Positions 24,428 through 32,371 of a DNA stretch of 40,633 nt are shown here, one piece after another (the stretch's first letter is position 1; every line of letters starts with the position of its first letter). Under the pieces are notes generated by a model, which saw nothing but the letters and a program-made list of their open reading frames with translations, did not search any database and had not been told where the DNA came from. Location: the NCBI GenBank assembly GCA_019119435.1, contig DWWZ01000028.1, forward strand, positions 1 through 40,633, written 5' to 3'. The stretch comes from Candidatus Butyricicoccus avicola (GTDB lineage Bacteria > Bacillota > Clostridia > Oscillospirales > Butyricicoccaceae). A program made the position numbers and the translations under genes.

Positions 24428-26320
24428 ATGCCAAACAACAAGAATGATTTCAAGCCGTATATCCCGGCCGACCGTGTGGTCCCCGAGTTTACGGTGACTT
24501 CGATCTTGATTGGCGTCCTGCTGGCAATCATTTTTGGTGCTGCCAACGCATACCTCGGTCTGCGCGTCGGTATGACCATCTCCGCATCCATCCCTGCGGC
24601 GGTTATCTCGATGGGTATCATCCGTATGGTCCTGCGCAAGGACTCCATTCTGGAAAACAACCTGGTCCAGACCATCGGCTCAGCCGGTGAGTCTGTTGCA
24701 GCCGGTGCGATCTTCACCCTTCCCGCGCTGTTCCTGTGGGCCAAGGAGGGCCTCATTGATTCGCCCAGCCTGATGACGATCTTCCTCGTCGCGCTGGTCG
24801 GCGGCCTTCTGGGCGTGGCCTTTATGGTCCCGCTGCGCCAAGCGCTCATCGTCGAGGAGCACGGGACCCTGCCGTTCCCGGAGGGAACGGCGTGTGCTGA
24901 GGTCCTGCTTGCCGGCGAGCAGGGCGGCGCAAAGGCCGGCACGGTCTTTGCGGGCCTTGGCATTTCGGCTATCTACAAGTTCGTCACAGACGGCGTCAAG
25001 CTCTTCCCGAGCGAGGTCGTCTACAACGTGCCCGGCTATGCAGGCGCGGCGGTCGGCGTGCAGGTCCTGCCTGCGCTGGCCGGCGTCGGCTATATCTGCG
25101 GCCCCAAGATTTCGAGCTACATGCTGGCCGGCTCGACCCTGAGCTGGCTCGTGCTCATGCCGATGATTGCCCTGTTTGGCGGCGACGCCATCGTCTTCCC
25201 TGGCGACAAAATGATCTCGGCGTTGGCGCCGAGCGACCTGTGGGACACCTATATCAAGTATATCGGTGCAGGCGCGGTTGCTGCCGGCGGTATCATCAGC
25301 CTGATCAAGAACATCCCGCTTATCGGCCGCACCTTTATGCAGGCCATGCGCAGCATGAGCAAAAACCACGCCGCGGCAAAGCCCCTGCGTACCGAGCAGG
25401 ATCTGCCGATGCCCTTCCTGCTGGGCATGGTCGTCGTCATTGCCATTGCGATCTGGCTGCTGCCGGCCTTCCCGGTCAGCCCGGTCGGCGCACTGATCGT
25501 CGTCATCTTCGGCTTCTTCTTTGCAACCGTCTCCTCCCGTATGGTCGGCCTCATCGGCTCGTCCAATAACCCGGTTTCCGGCATGGCGATTGCAACGCTC
25601 ATCATTGCGACCCTGCTGCTCAAGGTCACCGGCACCGACGGCACCACCGGCATGGTCGGCGCCATCGCCATCGGCGGTATCATTTGCGTCGTCGCAGCCA
25701 TCGCGGGCGACTGCTCGCAGGACCTCAAGACCGGCTTCATCGTCGGCGCAACGCCCAAGTGGCAGCAGATCGGCGAGATGCTGGGCGTCGTGGTATCCGC
25801 TGCGGCCATCGGCGGCGTGCTGTACCTGCTGGACCAGGCCTGGGGCTATGGCTCCGACCAGATCCCGGCCCCGCAGGCAACCATGATGAAGATGCTGGTC
25901 GAGGGCATCATGAATGCCGAGCTGCCCTGGGCGCTCATCCTGACCGGCGTATTTGTCGCGATTGTTGTTGAGATCCTCAAGGTCCCGGTCCTGCCGTTCG
26001 CAGTCGGCATGTACCTGCCCTTCAGCCTGAATGCGGGCATCATGTGCGGCGGCATCGTCCGCTTCATTATGGATCACCGCAAGGGCTCGGAGGCTGAAAA
26101 GAAGGAGTCGGTCGACCGCGGTATCCTGTATACCTCCGGCCTGATCGCAGGCGAAGGCCTTGTGGGCATCGTGTTGGCTGTCCTGGCTGTCCTGGGTGTC
26201 GATAAAGTCATCGATATCTCGGAAAAGTTCTCGCTCGGCCGAATCGGCTCGCTCATCTTCTTCATCCTGCTGCTTGCCTCGCTCGCAAAGGTGTGCCTCG
26301 GCAAAAAGAAGCGTAGCTAA
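24428..26320 (+). CDS. OPT family oligopeptide transporter
   Basis: 630 residues with about 14 to 16 membrane segments, the normal size for prokaryotic OPT proteins. The N-terminal segment GAANAYLGLRVGMTISASIP is a clear OPT signature, followed by NNLVQTIGSAGESVAAG. The family couples import of oligopeptides, or metal-peptide chelates in the YSL branch, to the proton gradient. The start has an AGAAAGGAAA site. It precedes a PqqD-like gene and a winged-helix-like gene on the same strand, after a hairpin that may reduce read-through. Confidence 0.92.
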   Translation: MPNNKNDFKPYIPADRVVPEFTVTSILIGVLLAIIFGAANAYLGLRVGMTISASIPAAVISMGIIRMVLRKDSILENNLVQTIGSAGESVAAGAIFTLPALFLWAKEGLIDSPSLMTIFLVALVGGLLGVAFMVPLRQALIVEEHGTLPFPEGTACAEVLLAGEQGGAKAGTVFAGLGISAIYKFVTDGVKLFPSEVVYNVPGYAGAAVGVQVLPALAGVGYICGPKISSYMLAGSTLSWLVLMPMIALFGGDAIVFPGDKMISALAPSDLWDTYIKYIGAGAVAAGGIISLIKNIPLIGRTFMQAMRSMSKNHAAAKPLRTEQDLPMPFLLGMVVVIAIAIWLLPAFPVSPVGALIVVIFGFFFATVSSRMVGLIGSSNNPVSGMAIATLIIATLLLKVTGTDGTTGMVGAIAIGGIICVVAAIAGDCSQDLKTGFIVGATPKWQQIGEMLGVVVSAAAIGGVLYLLDQAWGYGSDQIPAPQATMMKMLVEGIMNAELPWALILTGVFVAIVVEILKVPVLPFAVGMYLPFSLNAGIMCGGIVRFIMDHRKGSEAEKKESVDRGILYTSGLIAGEGLVGIVLAVLAVLGVDKVIDISEKFSLGRIGSLIFFILLLASLAKVCLGKKKRS

Positions 26321-26350
26321 TCTGCAAACTCTGAGATACAGCATTTGCCC

Positions 26351-26391
26351 GATGCAGTCCGCCCGAATCCCGGGCCGGCTGCATCTTTTTT
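26351..26391 (+). terminator. Terminator or attenuating hairpin after the OPT gene
   Basis: GATGCAG (26351-26357) pairs with CTGCATC (26379-26385), with inner CCG/CGG pairing, and is followed by T6. It lies between the OPT gene and the pqqD-like gene, so the latter is expressed by partial read-through or from an unseen promoter. Confidence 0.75.
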
Positions 26392-26416
26392 CCATCCCCT
26401 GAAAGGAGCAACGGCT

Positions 26417-26770
26417 ATGGCCAAAAAGAAGGACGCCGGGAACTATCTGGAACTGATCCCGGTGCGCAACCCTGCATTCCCCTACACCGTCGCAGACGAC
26501 GGCATCGTGACCATCTCGGTCGAATGGCAAGGCTTTTATCACCGCATCGCCCAGCGCTTTTTCCGGCGCCCGCGCGTGAGCGACATCAAGCTCGACGCCT
26601 ACGGCAGCTTCGTCTGGCGCACTATAGACGGCGAAAAAAACGTATACGCCATCTCGCAGGCGCTGGAAGCGCAGTTTTCCGGCATGGACAAGGCGCTCTC
26701 CCGCCTGATCAAATTTCTGGAGATCATGCGTGACCATCATATCATCTCGTGGAAAGGGCAGACCAAATGA
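26417..26770 (+). CDS. PqqD family protein (RRE-like fold)
   Basis: 117 residues from the ATG at 26417, after AAAGGAG. The core matches PqqD: a first strand pair (FPYTVADDGIVTISVEW), then LDAYGSFVWRTIDGEKNVYA and three helices ending RLIKFLEIMRDHHII. PqqD and related RiPP recognition elements bind leader peptides of ribosomal peptides and present them to radical SAM enzymes. Here no precursor, radical SAM or other maturase is adjacent; the neighbours are a peptide transporter and a small winged-helix-like protein. The first 18 residues are extra relative to short PqqD proteins. Function here is unknown. Confidence 0.8.
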   Translation: MAKKKDAGNYLELIPVRNPAFPYTVADDGIVTISVEWQGFYHRIAQRFFRRPRVSDIKLDAYGSFVWRTIDGEKNVYAISQALEAQFSGMDKALSRLIKFLEIMRDHHIISWKGQTK

Positions 26771-27129
26771 CCTATTTCGACTACCTGCGCTATATCCCGT
26801 ACGTGCTGCTGTTCGCCTTGGCAACCGCACTCATCTATGGCTGGGGCCTGTGGCGCGCCCGCAACCAGGCGCGTGACCTGGAAAGCATGCTGTCGGCCAA
26901 GGGCATTGGCCGCATCCGCCGGGCGCTCAAAAAGAACGGCCCTATGACCCGGAAGGAACTGGAATCCGTCGTCCAGGGCCTGACCGCCAGCCAGCCCTTT
27001 TCCCGCAGCCGCGTCGGCGTGACCGACCCCAAAAAATTCCTGGATTCGCTGCTGCCCTACATGCTCAAACAAAAGCTCATCGAGGAGCAGACACAGGGCA
27101 AAAAAACCGTATATCTCTATCGGAAATGA
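26767..27129 (+). CDS. Small membrane-anchored protein with winged-helix-like C-terminal domain
   Basis: 120 residues; the ATG at 26767 overlaps the stop of the PqqD-like gene by 4 nt, so translation is coupled. Residues 7-27 form a single membrane helix (YIPYVLLFALATALIYGWGL). Residues 35-120 look like a winged helix: GIGRIRRALKKNGPMTRKEL, a central helix, and a C-terminal hairpin IEEQTQGKKTVYLYRK. The topology would leave this domain in the cytoplasm. It could sense or bind something together with the PqqD-like partner. No family name can be given. Confidence 0.7.
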   Translation: MTYFDYLRYIPYVLLFALATALIYGWGLWRARNQARDLESMLSAKGIGRIRRALKKNGPMTRKELESVVQGLTASQPFSRSRVGVTDPKKFLDSLLPYMLKQKLIEEQTQGKKTVYLYRK

Positions 27130-27139
27130 TCCCAACGCA

Positions 27140-27177
27140 TGCGCCGCCTGTGAAAGCACCAGGTCGGCGCACTTTTT
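27140..27177 (+). terminator. Terminator after the OPT-PqqD-wHTH group
   Basis: TGCGCCG (27140-27146) pairs with CGGCGCA (27165-27171), the inner CCTG with CAGG (one bulged T), followed by C and TTTTT. Confidence 0.85.
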
Positions 27178-27212
27178 ATGGCCAAGCGCGGCCCGCATAA
27201 AAATTTCCGCAG

Positions 27213-27229
27213 TTGTCACCGAATTGTAA
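27213..27229 (+). promoter_or_regulatory. Direct repeat TTGTCA/TTGTAA upstream of the ABC-FtsX operon
   Basis: TTGTCA at 27213 and TTGTAA at 27224 are 11 bp apart, one helical turn. A -10-like TATCCT follows at 27241 with no -35 at the right distance. This layout is typical of promoters activated by OmpR-type response regulators. No two-component genes lie in the window. Confidence 0.45.
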
Positions 27230-27269
27230 GTTTGGCCTGCTATCCTAGAGGCAAAGGAGGGAACATCCT

Positions 27270-27953
27270 ATGGAAATCCTACGCTGTGAAAACCTGACCA
27301 AAATCTATGGCACCGGCGCGGGCGCGGTCACCGCGCTCGACCACGTGAGCCTGGCCGTACAAAAGGGCGAATTCGTCTCCATCGTCGGCGCGTCCGGTTC
27401 GGGCAAGTCCACACTTCTGCACCTGTTGGGCGGCGTGGACCGCCCCTCAAGTGGTGTCATCCGCATTGAGGACACCGATCTATCCGCCCTAGGCGAGGAA
27501 CAGCTCGCCATTTTCCGCCGCCGCAAGGTTGGCCTCATCTACCAGTTCTACAACCTTATCCCCACGCTGGACGTGCGGCAGAACATTCTTCTGCCCTTGC
27601 TGCTCGACGGGCGCAAGCCGGATGCATCCCATTTCCGCTCGATCGTGCACACGCTGGGCCTGGAGGACCGCCTGCCCCATCTGCCGAGCGAACTGTCCGG
27701 CGGGCAGCAGCAGCGCGCGGCGATCGGCCGTGCGCTCATCTACCGCCCGGCTATCCTGCTGGCCGACGAGCCGACCGGCAATCTGGACCGCAAGAACTCC
27801 GAGGAGACGGTCGCGCTGCTCAAGCTGTCCAACCAGCGCTTTGGGCAGACCGTGCTGCTCATCACCCATGACGAAAAAATCGCATTGGAGGCCGACCGCA
27901 TCATCACCCTGGAGGATGGCCGGATCGTGAAAGATGAGGCGGTGCGCGTATGA
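27270..27953 (+). CDS. ABC transporter ATP-binding protein (MacB/LolD/BceA type)
   Basis: 227 residues. Walker A is GASGSGKST, the Q-loop is LIYQFYNLIPTL, the ABC signature is LSGGQQQR, Walker B is ILLADEPTGNLD and the H-loop is ITHD. Length and sequence are those of the ATPases that pair with FtsX-like permeases. The ATG follows AAAGGAGGG. The stop overlaps the permease start by 4 nt (ATGA). Such pairs act in antimicrobial peptide resistance, lipoprotein handling or cell-wall signalling by mechanotransmission rather than classical transport. Confidence 0.93.
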   Translation: MEILRCENLTKIYGTGAGAVTALDHVSLAVQKGEFVSIVGASGSGKSTLLHLLGGVDRPSSGVIRIEDTDLSALGEEQLAIFRRRKVGLIYQFYNLIPTLDVRQNILLPLLLDGRKPDASHFRSIVHTLGLEDRLPHLPSELSGGQQQRAAIGRALIYRPAILLADEPTGNLDRKNSEETVALLKLSNQRFGQTVLLITHDEKIALEADRIITLEDGRIVKDEAVRV

Positions 27954-30640
27954 ACATCCTGCGCATCTATACCCTGGACTACCTGCGGCACAACAAGCGC
28001 ATGGCCTGCGCGATCATGGCGGCCATCCTGCTGACGACCACCATGCTGTCCGCCCTGTGCGGCCTGGTCTACACCACCTGGTCGGACAACGTGCGCCTGA
28101 CGCGCGAGGAGGATGGCAACTGGCATGGCGAGCTGTTCGACACCACCTATGCCCGCGACCTGGACCTCATCGAAAACTACGCCTCGGTCGAGGCCACACT
28201 CATCAAGGGCCCCTGGGAGGTCGCGCAGCTGACACAGTCCACCGAAAAGCGTCCCTATCTGATCCTGCGCGATGCCAACACGGCATACTGGGATTCCATG
28301 CCCGAGGGCAGGCTCATTACCCAGGGATGTGTCCCGCAAAAGCCGGGCGAAATCGCGCTCTCCAAGCAGTACTTTGACGATTTCCCGGACACCCAGATCG
28401 GCGATGTGTGGACGCTGCCGGTCGGCGACCGCATAGCGGGCGGGACCGCCTTGGCCGAGACTGCTGCAAAGGCCGCCGATGAGACCTTCCAGGAGACCGG
28501 CACCAAGACTTACACGATTGTGGGCGAACTGGACGCCGTGACCCCCTCGACCACGCCGGCCTACACCGCGATCGGCTATCTGGACGAGCGCACGCTGCTG
28601 CCGGACGACCAGATCACGGTCTATCTGCGCTTTTCCAACATGCGCGACACCTACAAAGAACTGCCCAAAATCGCGGCGGCGCTCGGCTGGCAGACCGACG
28701 AGTACGGCGACTACAACCTGCGTTACAACGCGACTTATCTCGGCCATTATCTAGTCTTTCCCCCGGATGCATTCTTTGAGATCCGGCTGCAAAACCTGGA
28801 ACTTCCGCTGTCCTTCCTGACCTTGGCAGTCCTTGTGGTGGGCGTGTTCGTGCTCATCATTCACAACACCTTTGCCGTGTCGGCCTCGGCCCGTCTAACA
28901 CAGCTCGGCATTCTGGCAAGCGTGGGCGCAACGCCCCGACAAATCAAAAAATCGGTCCTGTTCGAGGGCCTTATCCTGACCGTCATCCCGCTGCCCATCG
29001 GCCTGTTCCTGGGTTTTGCCCTGGACAAGGGGGTATTCTGGCTTATCAACCACTCCAATCAGTCGCTGCGCGATGCCAACGACGTCATCTTCACCTTTGG
29101 ACTGCCGTCGTGCATCCCGGCTATCATACTGACCCTCGTGACCGTCTATCTATCCGCCCTCATCCCCGCACGGCGGGTCTCCAAGATGGCGCCGATCACA
29201 GCCATCCGGCAGGGGGAGGGCGTGCGGCTCAAAAAGGCAAAAAAGCACCGTCTGCTCGCGCGCTTTTTCGGGCTGGAAGGCGAACTGTCCGCCCGGGCGC
29301 TGGATGCGCGCCGGCGTGCTTACCGGACCGCAACCTTATCGCTCATCTTGTCCTTTGTGACGCTCACCAGCCTGTTTTACATCATGTCCATCCAGACAGC
29401 CGCCGAGTCGGTCTGTCCCGATCCCTATCTGCGCGCACGCCATATCTCGTTTGCCTCTCAAAACGGGGTCCCGCTGACCGCAGCGCAGATGGACGACCTG
29501 CGGCAGACCGATGGCGTCTCTCATATTTTGTTCTGCAGCGATATCTCATTCTCCACCCTTGTCCCCGCCGAGGCACAGGACGCTGGGCTGCAGCAGGCCG
29601 ACGGCTCCTTTGCCGACATTGTCGCCACGCACCAGTTCTACCCCACCGCGCAGGCCGATGTCTCCTTCCGTCTCCTGGTGCAGGTCATCGGCCTGGACGA
29701 CCAGAGCTTCCGTGACTACTGCGCCGCGCAGGACATCGACCCCACGCCCTACTACCAGGACCCCGATCTGGCCATCTTTTATAATCAAACCGAGTCCCGC
29801 ACCCAATCTACCCGGCGTGATCCGGTCTACTATCCTATCCTTGACTTGTCCGCGGGCGACACGCTCACACTCCATGAGCGCGTATACGACGAGGACGACA
29901 CCGACACCTTCCAGCCGTCTCTGACCATCGGCGCATTTGCCGGCACGCTGCCCGCCCTGGGCGAATCCCTGTCGCACTACACGATCGCTGCCATCGTTCC
30001 GATGCAGACCGAGCAGGCACTGGCTGCGCAGAATCACAACCGCTCGGTGCGCGGCCTGTGTACGACCGGCTATGCGCTCGTGGATACCCCTTTGGCAGAC
30101 CCAGGATTTTATCCGGCCATCCATGCGGTGTCTGACCGGATCGAGCAAAAGCTGGACCGGCTGTACGGCGCGGGCGACTATACCATCGTCAATATCGCGG
30201 ACCAGCATGATACGTCGGTCGACGGCCAGCGCGTCATGCAGATCTGCATCTGGTTCGCCGCGGCGCTCATCGCCCTGATCGGCCTGTCCAACATCGCATC
30301 TACCGTATCCGGCAGCCTGCATCAGCGCCGACGTGAGTTTGCCATGCTGCGCTCAGCCGGCCTGTCGCCGCACGGCCTGCGCCGCATGCTGCTGCTCGAA
30401 GCACTGTTCCTCGGCCTGCGGCCGGTCTTGTGGAGCCTGCCCTTCCAGGCTGCGGTCATCGCCGCCTTCCTGTCTATCACCGAGATCACCTTCTGGGAGT
30501 ATCTGCCTTACTTCCCGGTGCTGCCGCTGGCCGCCTTCCTGGCCTGCGTGCTGGCAGCCATTGTGCTGTGCTACTGGCTGGGCGGCCGGCGCCTCATGCG
30601 CGACAATATCCTGGACGCCCTGCGCGACGACACGCTCTAA
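27950..30640 (+). CDS. FtsX-like ABC transporter permease (MacB/BceB-like)
   Basis: 896 residues. A first membrane helix (residues about 15-40) is followed by an extracytoplasmic domain of about 230 residues, then a three-helix FtsX block (about 285-420). A second large extracellular domain (about 480-755) and a C-terminal FtsX block complete it. FtsX signatures are ARLTQLGILASVGATPRQIK and RRREFAMLRSAGLSPHGLRR. The duplicated layout fits the larger permeases of this class found in Clostridia. It works with the ATPase encoded just upstream. Substrate unknown; peptide antibiotics or envelope lipids are the usual themes. Confidence 0.88.
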   Translation: MNILRIYTLDYLRHNKRMACAIMAAILLTTTMLSALCGLVYTTWSDNVRLTREEDGNWHGELFDTTYARDLDLIENYASVEATLIKGPWEVAQLTQSTEKRPYLILRDANTAYWDSMPEGRLITQGCVPQKPGEIALSKQYFDDFPDTQIGDVWTLPVGDRIAGGTALAETAAKAADETFQETGTKTYTIVGELDAVTPSTTPAYTAIGYLDERTLLPDDQITVYLRFSNMRDTYKELPKIAAALGWQTDEYGDYNLRYNATYLGHYLVFPPDAFFEIRLQNLELPLSFLTLAVLVVGVFVLIIHNTFAVSASARLTQLGILASVGATPRQIKKSVLFEGLILTVIPLPIGLFLGFALDKGVFWLINHSNQSLRDANDVIFTFGLPSCIPAIILTLVTVYLSALIPARRVSKMAPITAIRQGEGVRLKKAKKHRLLARFFGLEGELSARALDARRRAYRTATLSLILSFVTLTSLFYIMSIQTAAESVCPDPYLRARHISFASQNGVPLTAAQMDDLRQTDGVSHILFCSDISFSTLVPAEAQDAGLQQADGSFADIVATHQFYPTAQADVSFRLLVQVIGLDDQSFRDYCAAQDIDPTPYYQDPDLAIFYNQTESRTQSTRRDPVYYPILDLSAGDTLTLHERVYDEDDTDTFQPSLTIGAFAGTLPALGESLSHYTIAAIVPMQTEQALAAQNHNRSVRGLCTTGYALVDTPLADPGFYPAIHAVSDRIEQKLDRLYGAGDYTIVNIADQHDTSVDGQRVMQICIWFAAALIALIGLSNIASTVSGSLHQRRREFAMLRSAGLSPHGLRRMLLLEALFLGLRPVLWSLPFQAAVIAAFLSITEITFWEYLPYFPVLPLAAFLACVLAAIVLCYWLGGRRLMRDNILDALRDDTL

Positions 30641-30651
30641 GTACATCTCTC

Positions 30652-30680
30652 TTGCATTTTGTCCCGATACATGGCATAAT
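30652..30680 (+). promoter_or_regulatory. Promoter of the nucleotidyltransferase gene
   Basis: TTGCAT (30652-30657), a 17-nt spacer and CATAAT (30675-30680) with an upstream TGG (extended -10). Confidence 0.65.
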
Positions 30681-30715
30681 AGTGCCCTAATATCTGATTT
30701 CAGGAGGGATATAAC

Positions 30716-31360
30716 ATGGATCTTGACATGCAAAGCTGGATGGCGGCGCTGACCGCGGCTTTGCGCCAGGCCTTTGGCGCAAGGCTAGTCTGCGTGGGCC
30801 TGCAGGGCAGCCGCGCGCGCGGCGAAGCTGGGCCGCAGAGCGACATCGACGCGGTCGTGCTCCTTGACCATCTGGCCATGGCCGACCTTGACACCTACCG
30901 TGCCATTTTGGACGCCCTGCCCGCCCGCAGCCTTGCCTGCGGCTTTGTCTCGGGTGTGGATATCCTGTGCGCCTGGGACAAGGCAGAACTGTTCCAGTTC
31001 TGCCAGGATACCGACGTCGTGTACGGCAGCCTGGAAGCGGCCCTGGCCGTGATCCCGCCGGATGCCGCCCGGCAGGCCGTCCACCGCGGCGCATGTGCGA
31101 TCTACCACGCCTGCTGCCATAACTATCTCCATGCGCAGGCTGCGCTCGACGGCCTAACCAAGTCGCTGTGGTTTACGCTGCAGGCCAAGTATTTCTGCGA
31201 TACCGGCCGCTATATCCGCCGCCACCGCGATCTGCTCCCCGTCCTGCCGCCTGCAGAACAGGCGCTCCTGACCGCGCAGCCGGGATGTCTGCGCGAACAT
31301 ACGGCACGGCTCTTAGATTGGGCCGCCGCCTGTATCCAGGCATATGCCACGCCTCACTGA
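30716..31360 (+). CDS. Nucleotidyltransferase-domain protein (MNT/aminoglycoside transferase-like)
   Basis: 214 residues. The polymerase-beta-like signature is clear: LQGSRARGEAGPQSDIDAVV (residues about 29-48), with GS, the metal-binding DID pair and a later Asp in GVDILCAW. The C-terminal half is helical (IYHACCHNYLHAQAALDGLT), with a Lys-rich contact helix as in HEPN/KNTase C-terminal domains. Such proteins transfer AMP or another nucleotide to a drug or protein. No antitoxin-like partner is adjacent, as would be expected for a MNT/HEPN pair. The substrate is unknown. It is monocistronic. Confidence 0.82.
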   Translation: MDLDMQSWMAALTAALRQAFGARLVCVGLQGSRARGEAGPQSDIDAVVLLDHLAMADLDTYRAILDALPARSLACGFVSGVDILCAWDKAELFQFCQDTDVVYGSLEAALAVIPPDAARQAVHRGACAIYHACCHNYLHAQAALDGLTKSLWFTLQAKYFCDTGRYIRRHRDLLPVLPPAEQALLTAQPGCLREHTARLLDWAAACIQAYATPH

Positions 31361-31365
31361 AGCAT

Positions 31366-31397
31366 AAAAAAAAGCGCCCCAAACGGGGCGTTTTTTT
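31366..31397. terminator. Bidirectional terminator between the nucleotidyltransferase and arsR genes
   Basis: CGCCCC (31375-31380) pairs with GGGGCG (31385-31390) around AAAC, flanked by A8 and T7, so it works on both strands. Confidence 0.9.
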
Positions 31398-31437
31398 GCA
31401 CGGTGATCCGCCAGCTGCCGGGCGGCCCGTTCTGTTG

Positions 31438-31812
31438 TCATGAATCGGTGTGTTCCCGAGGGCAGGTGATCTCTACCAGAGCCTCGATCATACGGTGCAG
31501 CAGGTTGGCTTCCCGGGTATCCGCAGCCTTATAGTAGACTTCCTTGCCGTCACGGCGGCTGACGATCAGCCCGCTCGCCTTGAGCTGCCGGAGATGGTGC
31601 GAGACCGCCGGGCTGCTCATCTCAACCAGCGCCGACAGATTCATCACGCACTCTTCGCAGTGGCACAAGATCCAGAAAATGCGGATGCGGCTGCTGTCCC
31701 CAAGCTGCTTGAAGATATCGGCCACTGCCTGGAATTCTCCTAGGGCTGGCATATGGTCAAACAGGATGGCGTCATCCTGTCCATGGTTGTGCGGCAATTG
31801 TATCTGCGACAT
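31438..31812 (-). CDS. ArsR/SmtB-family metal-responsive repressor
   Basis: 124 residues. Winged helix with recognition helix SSPAVSHHLRQLKASGLI and wing VSRRDGKEVYYKA. A metal site of the CadC alpha-3 kind is visible in CHCEECVMNL (Cys-X-Cys-X2-Cys). A C-terminal helix with His and Glu (LLHRMIEALVEI, then CPREH) could be an alpha-5 site as in SmtB. Such repressors leave DNA when Zn, Cd, Pb or Co binds. It is divergent from the HMA and P-type ATPase genes, whose control regions hold SmtB-like inverted repeats. Its own -10 is TAAAAT at 31842-31847 on the minus strand. Confidence 0.9.
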   Translation of the reverse strand: MSQIQLPHNHGQDDAILFDHMPALGEFQAVADIFKQLGDSSRIRIFWILCHCEECVMNLSALVEMSSPAVSHHLRQLKASGLIVSRRDGKEVYYKAADTREANLLHRMIEALVEITCPREHTDS

Positions 31813-31841
31813 AGAATGCCCCCTTTTCTTGCTGTATTCCT

Positions 31842-31847
31842 ATTTTA
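31842..31847 (-). promoter_or_regulatory. -10 element of the arsR gene
   Basis: Minus-strand TAAAAT with an upstream TGC (extended -10); the -35 region 17 nt upstream (TTCCGC) is weak. Confidence 0.45.
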
Positions 31848-31947
31848 GCACAGATCACCGCCAAGCGGAACCGAAAATTTACCAAAGCGGTCGATTTTAC
31901 CCCGCAAAAATTTTTCCGAAATGCCGTAAAAAAAGTCCCGCCCCCTG

Positions 31948-31976
31948 TTGACTTTGCCAGGCGCTGCGCGTATAAT
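31948..31976 (+). promoter_or_regulatory. Promoter of the HMA / P-type ATPase genes
   Basis: TTGACT (31948-31953), a 17-nt spacer and TATAAT (31971-31976): near-consensus sigma-A promoter, about 70 nt before the HMA start. Confidence 0.85.
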
Positions 31977-31992
31977 GAAAGCATCCTAAATG

Positions 31993-32018
31993 ATTAAATA
32001 AATGTTTAATTGTTTAAA
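31993..32018. promoter_or_regulatory. Putative ArsR operator just downstream of the HMA promoter
   Basis: ATTAAA (31993-31998), 6 nt, TTTAAT (32005-32010) form an inverted repeat that overlaps a second TGTTTAA copy at 32011-32017. Position (+10 to +40) suits repression. It fits the ArsR 12-2-12 consensus less well than the site at 32321. Confidence 0.45.
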
Positions 32019-32044
32019 TGTTTTTTCTGAGAGGAGCACGCATC

Positions 32045-32263
32045 ATGAAAAAGACCTACAAGATCGATGTGGACTGTGCCAACTGTGCAAACAAGATGGA
32101 AGACGCCGCCAAGAACACCCCTGGTGTCAAAAGCGCGACCGTCAACTTTATGACCCTGAAAATGATCGTTGAGTTTGAGGATGGTCAGGACCCCAAGGCC
32201 GTGATGCAGGCAGTCCTCAAAAACTGCAAAAAAGTCGAAGACGACTGCGAGATCTTTCTCTGA
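32045..32263 (+). CDS. Free-standing heavy-metal-associated (HMA) domain protein
   Basis: 72 residues from the ATG at 32045, after AGAGGAG; an upstream in-frame ATG at 32018 lies in the operator. The ferredoxin-like HMA fold has its CxxC metal site in VDCANCANK (Cys11 and Cys14), then TPGVKSATVNF and MIVEFEDGQD. Such small proteins ferry metal to, or take the place of, the N-terminal domain of P1B ATPases. The ATPase encoded next lacks an HMA domain, so this protein probably serves it. Confidence 0.9.
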   Translation: MKKTYKIDVDCANCANKMEDAAKNTPGVKSATVNFMTLKMIVEFEDGQDPKAVMQAVLKNCKKVEDDCEIFL

Positions 32264-32281
32264 TCCCAGACCACAGCAGGC

Positions 32282-32310
32282 AAAGCACCCTCCACAAGGG
32301 CGGGTGCTTT
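32282..32310 (+). repeat. Hairpin between the HMA and ATPase genes
   Basis: AAAGCACCC (32282-32290) pairs perfectly with GGGTGCTTT (32302-32310). No U-tract beyond TTTCTC, so at best a partial terminator that lowers ATPase expression relative to HMA. Confidence 0.6.
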
Positions 32311-32320
32311 CTCAAAGGAT

Positions 32321-32346
32321 AATATATGAGCATTTATTCATATATC
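32321..32346. promoter_or_regulatory. SmtB/CzrA-type 12-2-12 operator upstream of the P-type ATPase
   Basis: ATATATGA (32322-32329) and TCATATAT (32338-32345) are perfect inverted arms around GCATTTAT. The layout TGAGCA-TT-TATTCA closely follows the ArsR/SmtB operator pattern (TGAACA-NN-TATTCA type). A GATAAT at 32318-32323 overlaps it, so a promoter may be hidden here, though no good -35 is seen. Confidence 0.7.
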
Positions 32347-32371
32347 GTCCGCACCGCAAGGAGGATAGGAC

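Noticed and set aside
24680-26830. 716-codon open frame on the minus strand opposite the OPT transporter
   Set aside because: Strongly Asp/Arg/Gln-rich and without hydrophobic core or motifs, as expected for the reverse frame of a membrane protein gene.
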